Shown piece after piece: positions 46,790 through 55,623 of a stretch of 64,000 nt of DNA. The notes under the pieces are model-generated. The model was not told the origin of the DNA and did not search any database. It worked only from the letters and a program-made list of their open reading frames with translations. Position numbers and translations under genes: made by a program. Each line of letters opens with the position of its first letter. Positions within the stretch are counted from its first letter, which is position 1. The DNA is from Brucella intermedia LMG 3301 (GTDB lineage Bacteria; Pseudomonadota; Alphaproteobacteria; Rhizobiales; Rhizobiaceae), in assembly GCF_000182645.1 (NCBI RefSeq), contig NZ_ACQA01000002.1, positions 620,001-684,000 on the forward strand. Reading direction: 5' to 3'.

Positions 46790-46895
46790 CTAGAGCATTT
46801 CCAGCAAAAGTGCGAAGCGGTTTTGCGTAGGATAATCCGACAAAACAAATAGATAGAGCATTTCCAATGATTCAAGGAAACAGGAAATGCTCTAG
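46790..46895. repeat. Palindromic intergenic repeat, copy B
   Basis: A 106-base element with perfect 13-base inverted ends, CTAGAGCATTTCC and GGAAATGCTCTAG. An inner GATAGAGCATTTCCAATG segment repeats the end motif. It matches the reverse complement of the element at 22166-22268. It separates the DmpA-like gene from the ABC ATPase gene on the same strand, so transcripts of both would carry its hairpin. Confidence 0.8.
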
Positions 46896-46905
46896 GGGCA
46901 GGGCG

Positions 46906-47649
46906 TCAAAGACGCCCGGCCTCGATGATGCGTTTGAGGAAAGCCTGCGTGCGCTCCCCTTGCGGATTGCCGAAAATCTGCGACGGAGGGCCTTCTTCAT
47001 AGACCTTGCCGTTTTGCAGGAAACAGACCTTGTCCGCAACCTCGCGGGCAAAACCCATTTCATGCGTGGCCAGAACCATGGTCATGCCCTTCTTGGCAAG
47101 ATCGCGCACAATGTCCAGCACTTCCGACACCAGTTCGGGATCGAGCGCCGAGGTGATTTCATCAAGCAGCAGCAGCGTCGGGTCCATCAGCAGGGCGCGC
47201 ACGATGGCGACGCGCTGTTGCTGGCCGCCGGACAGGCGGTCCGGATATTCCTTCGCCTTGTGATCGAGCCCGATGCGTGCGAGCAGCGCCAGACCTTTTT
47301 CCTGGGCTTCCTTCACCGGCATGCCCAGCACCTTCGTCGGTCCCAGCGTGACATTCTCCATCACCGTCATGTGCGGAAACAGATTATAGCCCTGGAAGAC
47401 GATGCCGATCTCCCGGCGCAGAATGTCGAGGTCCACGCCCGGCCCGGTGACCCGGTCGCCGTGCAGCCGGATTTCGCCTTCGTCGATGGTTTCCAGCCGG
47501 TTGATGCAGCGCAACAATGTGGACTTGCCGCAGCCGGAAGGTCCGATCAGGCACACGACCTGATGTTCCTCGATGTTGAGGCTGATGCCGGACAGAACTT
47601 CCAGCGCGCCATAGCGCTTGTATGCCTTGTCGATTTCTACGAGTGCCAT
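46906..47649 (-). CDS. Polar amino-acid ABC transporter ATP-binding protein
   Basis: A 247-residue ATPase of the GlnQ/HisP class. Walker [21 protein letters not shown] lies near residue 33, signature [20 protein letters not shown] and Walker B LLLLDEITSALDPELV near residue 140. DEITSALDPELV is the form typical of amino-acid importers. The gene follows the permease gene after 11 bases on the same strand. It energises uptake of the ligand of the binding protein encoded at 48854-49717. Confidence 0.94.
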   Translation of the reverse strand: MALVEIDKAYKRYGALEVLSGISLNIEEHQVVCLIGPSGCGKSTLLRCINRLETIDEGEIRLHGDRVTGPGVDLDILRREIGIVFQGYNLFPHMTVMENVTLGPTKVLGMPVKEAQEKGLALLARIGLDHKAKEYPDRLSGGQQQRVAIVRALLMDPTLLLLDEITSALDPELVSEVLDIVRDLAKKGMTMVLATHEMGFAREVADKVCFLQNGKVYEEGPPSQIFGNPQGERTQAFLKRIIEAGRL

Positions 47650-47660
47650 TGTCCGTCCCC

Positions 47661-48770
47661 TTACATGCTCGAGCGCATTTTTCTGCGATCACGTTCGATC
47701 AGGCGATCGACAAAGCGGGCCTGCGGAATGGTGATGACGATGAACAGGATGGCGACAGTGGTGACAGCCGACAGGTTGAAGTAGTTCGCCGCGATGATCT
47801 TCGACTGGTTGAAGGCATCGATGGTGCCGATGATGGCGACCAGTGCGGTATCTTTCTGCAGGCTGATGCAATTGTTCATCAGCGGCGGAATGATGCCGCG
47901 CACGGCCAGCGGCACAACCACATAGCGCATGGTGCGCGCATAGGAGAGGCCGAGCGAACGCGCCGCCGCGATCTGGCTTGGATGCACGCTTTCAATGCCT
48001 GCGCGATAGACTTCCGACGTATAGGCGCCGTAGGTCAGCGTCAGCGCGATGATGGCATAGGCGTTGGACGACAGGTCCTTGAGGATCGGCAGGCCGGTCA
48101 GCGGCAGGCCGAAACCGATGAGATAGATCGTGATGATGGCTGGAAGCCCGCGAAACAGATCGCTGTAAAGCGTTGCAAGCACGCGGATCGGCTTGCCAGC
48201 CTTACCCGGCAGGGTGCGCGCAATGGCGATGACGAGCGCCCAGACGAGGATGAGTATGGCCGAGACGAAGAAGATGACGATATTCGTGCCGAAGGCCTTC
48301 AGCACCGTGCCCGCCGATTTGGCGATCAGGCTGACGTCGAAGAAGGTCCGGCTGACGGCTGCGTCATTAACGATCATGAACCACGCGCCGGCGCAGATGA
48401 TGAGGACCGCCACCGCATAGGAAATCACCTGCCAGGAAAGGTCGGATGCCTTTGCACCGAGTTCGCGGCCACGGTAAATGTCCGTGCTCTTTCCGGATTC
48501 GCCCGAAATCTGCACGGCGCGCCATGCAAACCACAGGACGGCGAGCGGCGCCAGCAGCAAGGCCGTGCCGACCGCGACGACGGGCAGTTCGGGCCAGCCC
48601 TGCGAAATCGTATAGGCCGAAACGCTATAGACCGTCTGGCCCGCAGCCAGAAGGGTGAGGAAGGAAAAGACGAAAGCGAACAGGGAACGACCGCCATGGG
48701 TGCGAACCTTGTTTCGGACACGCCATTGCCGCGCGCGTTCCGCGCCTGCATCCGGTGCCGGATAAGACAT
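47661..48770 (-). CDS. Polar amino-acid ABC transporter permease
   Basis: A 369-residue membrane protein. It is longer than the usual HisM/HisQ permease (~220 residues) because it has an extra N-terminal membrane portion, as in AapM/BztC-like permeases. The permease core has GLPAIITIYLIGFGLPLTGL. The EAA-type motif is IAAARSLGLSYARTMRYVVV-like near residues 268-287, with NNCISLQKDTALVAIIGTID after it. One gene supplies the channel, so it probably works as a homodimer. It lies between the binding-protein and ATPase genes. Confidence 0.92.
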   Translation of the reverse strand: MSYPAPDAGAERARQWRVRNKVRTHGGRSLFAFVFSFLTLLAAGQTVYSVSAYTISQGWPELPVVAVGTALLLAPLAVLWFAWRAVQISGESGKSTDIYRGRELGAKASDLSWQVISYAVAVLIICAGAWFMIVNDAAVSRTFFDVSLIAKSAGTVLKAFGTNIVIFFVSAILILVWALVIAIARTLPGKAGKPIRVLATLYSDLFRGLPAIITIYLIGFGLPLTGLPILKDLSSNAYAIIALTLTYGAYTSEVYRAGIESVHPSQIAAARSLGLSYARTMRYVVVPLAVRGIIPPLMNNCISLQKDTALVAIIGTIDAFNQSKIIAANYFNLSAVTTVAILFIVITIPQARFVDRLIERDRRKMRSSM

Positions 48771-48853
48771 GATTTATTCTCGCTGAAACAGTATGGGGAA
48801 CAGTCGGTCCGGGCCGCAACCGACGTTGCGGCTGCGACCCGGGAACCGTCAGA

Positions 48854-49717
48854 TCAAGGCTTCCAGAGCGGAACGTCGGAAGGCGACGTACCCCAGGACG
48901 GAAGCAGGTAGGCGGCTTCGAGCTTCTTCAGCGTGCCGTCCTTTTCCATGTCCTCGATCAGCTGATCGATGACCTTCTTGTTTTCCGAACCCTTCGGGTA
49001 GATGCCTGCGGTCTGGCCGCCGGACTCATACTTGCCGACAACCGCCAGCTTTCCGTTGGAATTGTGCACCTGTCCGAGAATGATCGAAAGATCGGTCATC
49101 ACGGCATCGACCTTGCCTGCGGCAAGGGCGGTGAACATCGACGCCGTATCGTCGAACACGTCGAGGCTTGCGACCTTCAGCGTGTCCTGTGCGAACTGAA
49201 CCAGCGTCGTACCGGCCTGCGTTCCGATCTTCCCGGTCTTCATGTCGGCTTCCGTCACCGGCTTGTCGGCGCGCGCGGCGACACCGTAAGCGGAACTCAT
49301 GTAAGGAACCGAGAAATCCACGACCTTCTTGCGCGGTTCGGTGACCGAGATCAGCGCGAGCGCGATGTCGTAATCCTTGTTCTGTCCGGCCACAATGGAA
49401 TCGAATGAGGCGTTGACGAGCTTTACCTTGTCGAGGCCCAGACGATGCGCGATGTTGACGGCCATGCAGAATTCATAGCCGTCCTTGATGGTATCGGGCG
49501 TATCGCCGTTGAACTGGCCAAGGGCGGGCAGGTTGATGATGACGGTGAACTGTCCGTCGACCGCCGGATTGATCTTGGCCGAACCCTTTTCACCGGTCAG
49601 CGGGCAGTCGCCGTAACCTTCGGTGGCTGCCGATGCGGTTCCCGCACCTGCCAGCGCTGCCGCGCTGGCAAAAAGTGCACCATAGGCTGTCTGTTTCAGT
49701 AGTCTTTTTATTGTCAT
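48854..49717 (-). CDS. Amino-acid ABC transporter substrate-binding protein (family 3)
   Basis: A 287-residue periplasmic binding protein. The signal peptide ends near ASA in LAGAGTASAATEG. The mature fold shows DGYEFCMAVNIAHRLGLDKV and the ligand-binding ALISVTEPRKKVVDFSVPYM block, both hallmarks of family 3. It is the first transporter gene after the D-amino-acid aminotransferase gene. The shared operon suggests that it binds an amino acid feeding the aminotransferase, perhaps a D-amino acid; that is inference. Confidence 0.92.
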   Translation of the reverse strand: MTIKRLLKQTAYGALFASAAALAGAGTASAATEGYGDCPLTGEKGSAKINPAVDGQFTVIINLPALGQFNGDTPDTIKDGYEFCMAVNIAHRLGLDKVKLVNASFDSIVAGQNKDYDIALALISVTEPRKKVVDFSVPYMSSAYGVAARADKPVTEADMKTGKIGTQAGTTLVQFAQDTLKVASLDVFDDTASMFTALAAGKVDAVMTDLSIILGQVHNSNGKLAVVGKYESGGQTAGIYPKGSENKKVIDQLIEDMEKDGTLKKLEAAYLLPSWGTSPSDVPLWKP

Positions 49718-49745
49718 TTTCCCCTCTTGCTTTCATTTTTTGAGG

Positions 49746-50615
49746 TTAAGGTTGAAATACCGGCTCCGCTCCCGTGCGAGCCATGTCCATGTAGATCTCC
49801 TGCAGACGGCGGGTGAGTGGCCCGGGCTTGCCGTCAGAGACTGTGTGATCCTGAATGCCGATGATCGGCGTCACGAAGCTCGATGCGCTCGTGAGGAATG
49901 CTTCCTTGGCGGCCTTTGCCTCATCGACCGTGAACAGGCGCTCCTCGATGCGAAGGTTCTGTTCTTCCGCGATCTTGATGACGGCGCGGCGCGTGCAGCC
50001 GGGCAGGATGGCATGCGAGTTGGGCCGCGTTACCAGCACATTGTCAGCCGTGATGATGAATGCCGTCGAGGAGCCGCCTTCGGTGACGAAGCCGTCTTCG
50101 ACCAGCCAGACCTCGTGGAAACCCTTGCTCTTGGCCTGTTTCTTCGCCAGCACCTGCGCCAGAAGCATGACGGTCTTGATGTCGCGGCGCGCCCAGCGCG
50201 TATCCGGCGCAACGTCCACACGCACGCCGTTCTGGACCGATGGCGCATTGGCGAGGTTCTTCGCCTGCGTGAACATGACGAAATTGGGCTTGATGTCATC
50301 CGTATAGACGAAATCGCGTTCGGCTTCGCCGCGCGTCACCTGCATATAGACGACTCCTTCGTGCATCTTGTTGCGGACGATGAGTTCGATCTGCGCGGCG
50401 CGGATCGCATCCAGCGAGGCAGGCAATGGTATTCCGAGTTCCTTGACGGAACGCTCCAGACGAGCCAGGTGAAGTTCGTTATCGACAAGACGGCCATCGA
50501 TGACAGCGCTGACTTCGTAAATCCCGTCACCAAAAAGAAAGCCGCGATCGAACACCGACACTTTCGCTTCATTCTCAGCGACGAAAGCGCCGTTCAAATA
50601 AATTACCCTGGCCAA
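49746..50615 (-). CDS. D-amino-acid aminotransferase
   Basis: A 289-residue fold-type IV PLP enzyme. TTG at 50615 is the chosen start, with GAGGA six bases upstream and the conserved ARVIYLNGAFVAENEAKVSV N-terminus. The substrate/PLP signature DRGFLFGDGIYEV is at residues 23-35. PLP binds Lys147 in WARRDIKTVMLLAQ, and the phosphate loop has VTEGGSSTAFII. The motif set fits D-alanine aminotransferase better than branched-chain aminotransferase, though the two families overlap. It interconverts D-amino acids and 2-oxoacids. It heads the operon with the amino-acid ABC transporter. Confidence 0.86.
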   Translation of the reverse strand: MARVIYLNGAFVAENEAKVSVFDRGFLFGDGIYEVSAVIDGRLVDNELHLARLERSVKELGIPLPASLDAIRAAQIELIVRNKMHEGVVYMQVTRGEAERDFVYTDDIKPNFVMFTQAKNLANAPSVQNGVRVDVAPDTRWARRDIKTVMLLAQVLAKKQAKSKGFHEVWLVEDGFVTEGGSSTAFIITADNVLVTRPNSHAILPGCTRRAVIKIAEEQNLRIEERLFTVDEAKAAKEAFLTSASSFVTPIIGIQDHTVSDGKPGPLTRRLQEIYMDMARTGAEPVFQP

Positions 50616-50702
50616 AACACGTCCTCGGACATCTGTGTGATTGATTGGTCGGGACGGTAGGAAAAAACTTTTGGAGCCGCCAATGCTATGTTTTGCAATA
50701 AC

Positions 50703-50719
50703 TATGCAGAAATTGCATA
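50703..50719. promoter_or_regulatory. Palindrome upstream of the D-amino-acid aminotransferase (putative operator)
   Basis: TATGCA and TGCATA with a 5-base spacer form a perfect dyad 88 bases before the aminotransferase start. A neighbouring TTGCAATAAC adds a partial repeat. The symmetry and T-N11-A-like pattern resemble LysR- or Lrp-type sites, but no regulator gene is in this operon. Confidence 0.4.
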
Positions 50720-50816
50720 AGGGGCAGAGGTGGGGAAACAAACGAGAACGGCAGTATGAGAGACGGAAGATCGCCTCTCATACTTCAGGCATCGGCGCGG
50801 CCCGCAGCCTTTCAAA

Positions 50817-51254
50817 TCATTGCGCGGGGCGGGAGAGGGGGAGCCCTTTCTTGCCAGCGTAGAAGACCAGAATCGTGGCTCCCTCCTTGCCGGTATAACC
50901 CCGGTGAGCAATATCAACCGTTTCCGGCAGCACCTCTCCCGCCTTCAAGGTGCGTTTTTCACCGGTGGATTTTTTCTCCACGGTTAGAACCCCCTCCAAG
51001 ACGTAGCCAACATTCGGGGCCGGATGTTCATGCCACGCCAGACGTGTGAAAGGTGAAATGGTAATTTTCAAAACAGAGAGCTGAGGCGTACCTTCCGGAT
51101 AGGACTTGTAAACCGTCCCATCCCACGATTGTTCGGACTCCAGCAGTTTTTCACTCTTCACGCCGGGGGTGTTATTGGCATCCGCATGAGCGGACAAAGG
51201 AACGAACAGAGAGAAAGAAGACAAGAAACACAAACTATAAATATATAAACGCAT
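50817..51254 (-). CDS. Secreted cupin-domain protein
   Basis: A 145-residue protein. A signal peptide (MRLYIYSLCFLSSFSLFVPL, cleaved near SAHA-DA) leads to a small cupin barrel. The metal-binding block is PFTRLAWHEHPAPNVGYVLE with two His and downstream Glu, and HRGYTGKEGATILVFYAGKK closes the second motif. ATG at 51254 has GGAAGG at the right distance; ATG at 51260 is too close to it. The function is unknown; similar proteins are annotated simply as cupins. Its 5' end and upstream DNA are unusually AT-rich compared with neighbours, a possible sign of transfer. Confidence 0.82.
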   Translation of the reverse strand: MRLYIYSLCFLSSFSLFVPLSAHADANNTPGVKSEKLLESEQSWDGTVYKSYPEGTPQLSVLKITISPFTRLAWHEHPAPNVGYVLEGVLTVEKKSTGEKRTLKAGEVLPETVDIAHRGYTGKEGATILVFYAGKKGLPLSRPAQ

Positions 51255-51583
51255 TATCATCCTTCCACGGTGGAAAAATCGTTTCTCGGATCACGTGGTG
51301 ATATATACATTCGGCATCACTTGCCGCAACACCTATATATTTGACTGGTATTTCAATTTTTACACTACCTATATTCAATTCCCACTATGACAGATCACCT
51401 GCATTTGAATTGAATAATCGCCTAAAAATTTCAAATCTATTTACATATATATTTCATGAGAACATCTGCGAAATCGGGTTTCGGCATGGTGAGCCGATGA
51501 CGTTTTCATTTGCAATTAGTGTAGAAGAAAATAAGCGCTAATTATGATCATACGCATCACCTCCCCTTGAGAAGGCCCGCCCC
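51255..51583. other. AT-rich intergenic region, possible gene remnant
   Basis: A 329-base divergent gap, much richer in A and T than the rest of the window. A 66-codon frame on the + strand (51341-51541, ending FSFAISVEENKR) has no recognisable domain and a TTG start without a clear ribosome site, so I do not call it. The region should carry promoters for the cupin and LysR genes. It may also hold acquired or decaying DNA. Confidence 0.35.
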
Positions 51584-52513
51584 ATGGAACTGAAATGGCT
51601 GGAAGACTTCATCGCGCTGGCGGCAACGTCGAGTTTCTCGCGCGCGGCAGATACCCGTCATGTGACGCAATCCGCGTTTTCCCGCCGCATCAAGCAGCTT
51701 GAACTCTGGCTGGGCGTTACACTGGTCAACCGGGCGACGTTTCCGGCCGAACTTACCCGCGAGGGACGGACCTTCCTGCCTGTCGCGCAGGAAACCGTTC
51801 GCCAGTTCTACAACACGCGCAAGGCGCTGCAGCCGAGCCGCGAGGTTCAAAACCCCGTCCTCACATTTTCAGCGCTGCACACGCTGACGGTCACCTTCTT
51901 CCCCCACTGGCTGAAGCAGATCGAGAATGACATTGGCGGCATACGCTCAATGCTCAGTCCGGATCGCGGCGGCTTCGAGGACAACATAGCGACGCTGACG
52001 GAAGGGGAGGTACATTTCTTCCTGACCTATGCGCACAGTTCGGTGCCGATCCTCATCGACCGCACGCAATTTCCCTATATCGTGCTTGGCACGGAACGGC
52101 TGTTGCCGGTCTCGCGCCCTTCGCCGGCAGGGCCGACGCTCGACCACGCCATTGCCAGCGGAGAAGCGCTGCCATATCTGAGCTATGGCGACTTTTCCTT
52201 CTTCGGGGCCGTACTGTCGCAGAAATTTGCATCCGGCAACGCGTTCGAGCGTCAGGTAGTCCACGAGAACACCATGTCGATCGGTCTCAAGGCCATGGCG
52301 GTTGCCGACTGGGGCACCGCATGGCTGCCGGAGAGCCTCATCTACGACGAATTGCGGCGAGGCGAGCTCGTACCGGCTTCTGCCGATCCCTACTGGGACG
52401 TCACTGTCGAAATCCGCATCTATCGTCATGATGCAGCACTTCCGGCCCATGCAGAAAGCTTCTGGGAATATTTGCAGGCAAAAGATCGGGCAATATCTGA
52501 AAAGGGCGATTGA
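51584..52513 (+). CDS. LysR family transcriptional regulator, HypT-like
   Basis: A 309-residue LysR regulator. The HTH is SFSRAADTRHVTQSAFSRRI near residues 17-36, within an N-terminus (MELKWLEDFIALAATSSFSR) resembling E. coli HypT. The C-terminal effector domain ends with AVADWGTAWLPESLIYDELR, also HypT-like. ATG at 51584 has GAAGG upstream. It precedes an MFS carrier gene in the same direction by 68 bases and may regulate it. Whether it senses hypochlorite like HypT is not known. Confidence 0.88.
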   Translation: MELKWLEDFIALAATSSFSRAADTRHVTQSAFSRRIKQLELWLGVTLVNRATFPAELTREGRTFLPVAQETVRQFYNTRKALQPSREVQNPVLTFSALHTLTVTFFPHWLKQIENDIGGIRSMLSPDRGGFEDNIATLTEGEVHFFLTYAHSSVPILIDRTQFPYIVLGTERLLPVSRPSPAGPTLDHAIASGEALPYLSYGDFSFFGAVLSQKFASGNAFERQVVHENTMSIGLKAMAVADWGTAWLPESLIYDELRRGELVPASADPYWDVTVEIRIYRHDAALPAHAESFWEYLQAKDRAISEKGD

Positions 52514-52581
52514 CAGCACCCCGCTGTCAGCGCTGTAAAAGGCAACATATCTTCAGCCGGTAGCAGGGGACACATCGCGGC

Positions 52582-53892
52582 ATGAAAGTTACCATTGAAC
52601 AGACGCTCGATCAGGCAGGTACGGGCGCATTTCAACGCGGTCTTCTGGGCGTGTTCGGTCTGGTCTGGGCCGCCGACGCCATGCAGGTGCTGGCGGTCGG
52701 CTTTACCGGCGCATCCATCGCGCGGACATTCGGGCTCACCATCCCGCAGGCCTTGCAGACCGGCACGCTGTTTTTCCTCGGCATGCTGATCGGTGCTGCC
52801 GCATTCGGCAGGCTGGCGGACAAATACGGTCGTCGCCGCGTGCTTCTGATTACCGTCGCCTGCGATGCCGTGTTCGGGTTGCTTTCGGCATTTGCGCCAA
52901 ATTTCGGCATTCTGCTTGCCCTGCGCTTCATGACGGGTGTGGCAGTGGGTGGAACCTTGCCGGTCGATTACGCGATGATGGCGGAATTCCTGCCCGCGAG
53001 GAACCGTGGCCGCTGGCTCGTGATGCTGGAAGGCTTCTGGGCGGTCGGCACGGTTATCATTGCGCTTGCGGCCTGGGCGACAAGTCTCGCGGGCGTCGAG
53101 GATGCATGGCGCTATATCTTCATCGTCACGGCAGCCCCCGCTCTTATCGGCATCTGGCTGCGCCTCTGGGTGCCGGAATCCCCGATGCATCTTCTCAAGT
53201 CGGAACGCCCGGAAGAAGCGAAATCAGTCATGAACCGCGTGCTTCGCCGCAACGGCAAGCCAGAACTGCCGCCGAAAGCCCGCCTCGAAGCGCCGCTCAT
53301 GGTCACGAATGAAAAGCTGCTCTCGCCCAATCTGCGCCAGCGCACGCTGACGACACTGGCGATCTGGTTTCTCGTTTCGGTTTCCTATTACGGCATTTTC
53401 ACCTGGATACCGGCAAAGCTCGCCGGTGACGGCTTCGGCTTTGTCCGCGGTTACGGCTTCCTTGTCGTGGTTGCACTGGCGCAATTGCCGGGCTACGCGC
53501 TTGCCGCCTATGGCGTCGAGGCGTGGGGACGCAAGAAGACGCTGATTGCCTTCCTGTTCATCAGCGCTGCCGCCTGCGCGCTCTTTACCGTCGCCAACAG
53601 TTCCGCAGTCGTGGGTGCGTCCATTCTCATCATGAGCTTTGCGCTGCTTGGCACATGGGGCGCGCTCTATGCCTTCACGCCGGAGCTTTACCCGACCGGA
53701 TTGCGCGCAAGCGGAATGGGAGCGGCAGGCGCGATGGCTCGCCTTGGCGGCCTGCTTGCACCGTCCGCGCTGGCGCTCGTCATCAGCCAGAGTTTCTATG
53801 TGGCAGTAGCACTGTTTGCGGGGCTTCTGGCGCTGGCCGGCATCATCGCCTTCTTCATCGATGTGGAAACGCGGCAGAAGGCGCTGGACTGA
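52582..53892 (+). CDS. MFS transporter (NiaP/AAHS-like)
   Basis: A 436-residue carrier with about 12 predicted helices. The MFS signature between helices 2 and 3 is GRLADKYGRRRVLLITVACD near residues 75-94. MTGVAVGGTLPVDYAMMAEF near residue 118 and the second-half LYAFTPELYPTGLRASGMGA are typical of the SV2/NiaP/aromatic-acid group. These carry niacin, benzoates or similar acids in studied cases. The substrate here cannot be determined. The HypT-like regulator gene is immediately upstream. Confidence 0.88.
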   Translation: MKVTIEQTLDQAGTGAFQRGLLGVFGLVWAADAMQVLAVGFTGASIARTFGLTIPQALQTGTLFFLGMLIGAAAFGRLADKYGRRRVLLITVACDAVFGLLSAFAPNFGILLALRFMTGVAVGGTLPVDYAMMAEFLPARNRGRWLVMLEGFWAVGTVIIALAAWATSLAGVEDAWRYIFIVTAAPALIGIWLRLWVPESPMHLLKSERPEEAKSVMNRVLRRNGKPELPPKARLEAPLMVTNEKLLSPNLRQRTLTTLAIWFLVSVSYYGIFTWIPAKLAGDGFGFVRGYGFLVVVALAQLPGYALAAYGVEAWGRKKTLIAFLFISAAACALFTVANSSAVVGASILIMSFALLGTWGALYAFTPELYPTGLRASGMGAAGAMARLGGLLAPSALALVISQSFYVAVALFAGLLALAGIIAFFIDVETRQKALD

Positions 53893-53901
53893 CGATCAGG
53901 C

Positions 53902-53930
53902 CCGGAAGCCAATCCGGCTTCCGGCTTATT
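53902..53930. terminator. Terminator between MFS and rhaK genes
   Basis: CCGGAAGCC and GGCTTCCGG form a perfect 9-bp stem around AATCC, followed by CTTATT on the + strand. It lies between the convergent MFS and rhamnose kinase genes and may serve both. Confidence 0.75.
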
Positions 53931-53933
53931 CAG

Positions 53934-55295
53934 CTATACTGTATTCGCCAGCCACTGCCTTCGGTAGGCGGCATAGGCGTCGTTGCGTGGCTTGAATATC
54001 CTGCCATGTTTTTCGGGAACGGTTGCGCCTGCAAGCAATCCGGCGCCAAGCGCGGTGCCGGTCGATCCCGTGACCGCTTCAACATCGCGGCCCGTAAAGT
54101 TCGCGAGGGCTTCAAGATAGGTCACGTTTCCAGCAAACGGGCCTTCGACAATGACCGGGCCATCGGCACCCAGCAGCCGAAGACAAGTTTCCGTCATCAG
54201 CGCGGCATAGATGCAGGCGGCAACATGGCGCTCCGCATCGCTGGTCGTCTCCGCGTTGATCCAGCGAAGGCTGGAATGCGGGTAGGGGCCGCAGCCGGGA
54301 ACGGCCGAAGGCTGCGCCATGATCCGCCGCTCCAGCACCCGCGCCACAATATCAGGCAATTCGGCGGCCGGAGGCACGGACAATCCCTCGGTCATGAGGT
54401 CGAACTCGCGCCCGCCCATGTAACGCGCAGAAGGCACCGCTCTTCCATAGGCATCGACATTGGCCAGAGTGTCTCGCGCCGGGTCCAGCCCGTCGAGATT
54501 GCCGCCAACGGCAAAGCTGACGACCCATGTCCCGGTCGAAACCACCGAAAACGAACCATCGCGATCCATCAGATGCGCCAGCAGCGAGGCGTTAGAATCG
54601 TGAATGCCGCAATGAACCGGCACAGACCGGCTCAGGCCGATTTCCTCGGCAATTTCAGGAAGCACATTGCCGAGCGCATCGAAGGCAGAGCGAAGCGGCG
54701 GAAATTTCTCGCGAATGTCCAGCCGGTCAACGAGGGGCGAGAAGGCGGATTCCTTCGGCAGCCATAGATCGGTGTGGCACCCGAGCGACGTCACTTCCGT
54801 GGCCGCTATGCCGGTCAGGCGCCACGCCCAATATTGGGGATAGGTGAATATGAAATGCACCTGCGCAAAATCGTCTGGAAACGTGGTCTTCAGAAAATGA
54901 AGCTGCGCACCAAGGTTGAGGCCGAGCGAAAGCGACGGGGAAAACGTATCCTTGAAATCGGGTTTGATGGCGGCATAGGCGGCACGGATTTCTGCCGGAT
55001 AGTCGAGTTCATAATCGAGGACAGGCATCGCCAGAGTGCCGTCCGCCGCGACAAGGGCGGCTGATGCGCCGTGCGTCGTGATTGAAATGGCGTCGAAGCC
55101 CGGATCTCGGGCAAAAGCTGCAAGACTTTTCAAGAAAAAGCGCCACAGCCCGTCAATGTCATAATGCGGATAGGGACCATCGCGCAGCACAATATTGGGC
55201 ATGCGGCTGGCCGCAATCTCTTCGCCGCTCGCCGCATCCAGCACAACGACCTTGGCGTTTGTCTTGCCTATATCCAGAATGGCAATGTGTTTCAT
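53934..55295 (-). CDS. rhaK: Rhamnose pathway FGGY-family sugar kinase RhaK
   Basis: A 453-residue FGGY-type kinase. The N-terminal phosphate motif is IAILDIGKTNAKVVVLDAAS (residues 4-23). The second domain starts with IHDSNASLLAHL near residue 232, with SVVSTGTWVVSFAVGG nearby. The C-terminal adenosine block is FTGRDVEAVTGSTGTALGAG. It phosphorylates rhamnose or rhamnulose in the cytoplasm. In Rhizobium leguminosarum the equivalent RhaK is also required for rhamnose transport. It is the last gene of the leftward rhaRSTPQUK group. Confidence 0.9.
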   Translation of the reverse strand: MKHIAILDIGKTNAKVVVLDAASGEEIAASRMPNIVLRDGPYPHYDIDGLWRFFLKSLAAFARDPGFDAISITTHGASAALVAADGTLAMPVLDYELDYPAEIRAAYAAIKPDFKDTFSPSLSLGLNLGAQLHFLKTTFPDDFAQVHFIFTYPQYWAWRLTGIAATEVTSLGCHTDLWLPKESAFSPLVDRLDIREKFPPLRSAFDALGNVLPEIAEEIGLSRSVPVHCGIHDSNASLLAHLMDRDGSFSVVSTGTWVVSFAVGGNLDGLDPARDTLANVDAYGRAVPSARYMGGREFDLMTEGLSVPPAAELPDIVARVLERRIMAQPSAVPGCGPYPHSSLRWINAETTSDAERHVAACIYAALMTETCLRLLGADGPVIVEGPFAGNVTYLEALANFTGRDVEAVTGSTGTALGAGLLAGATVPEKHGRIFKPRNDAYAAYRRQWLANTV

Positions 55296-55302
55296 GGGCG
55301 CT

Positions 55303-55623
55303 TCATGGCATATGAAAGACAGGCTTGAGGTCCACCGAAACCGGCGAATTGTCCGGATTGGTCGCCATGATGTCGGCCATATGCGCCCACCACTTTTTCA
55401 TCACCGGATGATCGGGCAGGGCGGCCATGCCGTGATTGGCACTGCGCGTCAGCACGCCGAAGAGGGCACTGCTCTCCTCATCGAAATAGATGGCATAGTC
55501 CGACACGCCAGCCTTGTGCAAGAGTTCCACCAGTTCCGGCCATATCGCGTCATGGCGGCGGCGATATTCCGCTTCCATGCCGGGGTTCAGCTTCATGCGA
55601 AATGCATAGCGTTCACTGGTCAT
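55303..55623 (-). CDS. rhaU: L-rhamnose mutarotase
   Basis: A 106-residue protein of the RhaM/RhaU family. [20 protein letters not shown] and [20 protein letters not shown] are conserved, with the catalytic-type His at residue 24. The C-terminal [20 protein letters not shown] is the family hallmark. It interconverts alpha and beta L-rhamnose anomers. ATG at 55623 overlaps the rhaQ stop by four bases. It is 7 bases upstream of rhaK. Confidence 0.94.
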   Translation of the reverse strand: MTSERYAFRMKLNPGMEAEYRRRHDAIWPELVELLHKAGVSDYAIYFDEESSALFGVLTRSANHGMAALPDHPVMKKWWAHMADIMATNPDNSPVSVDLKPVFHMP

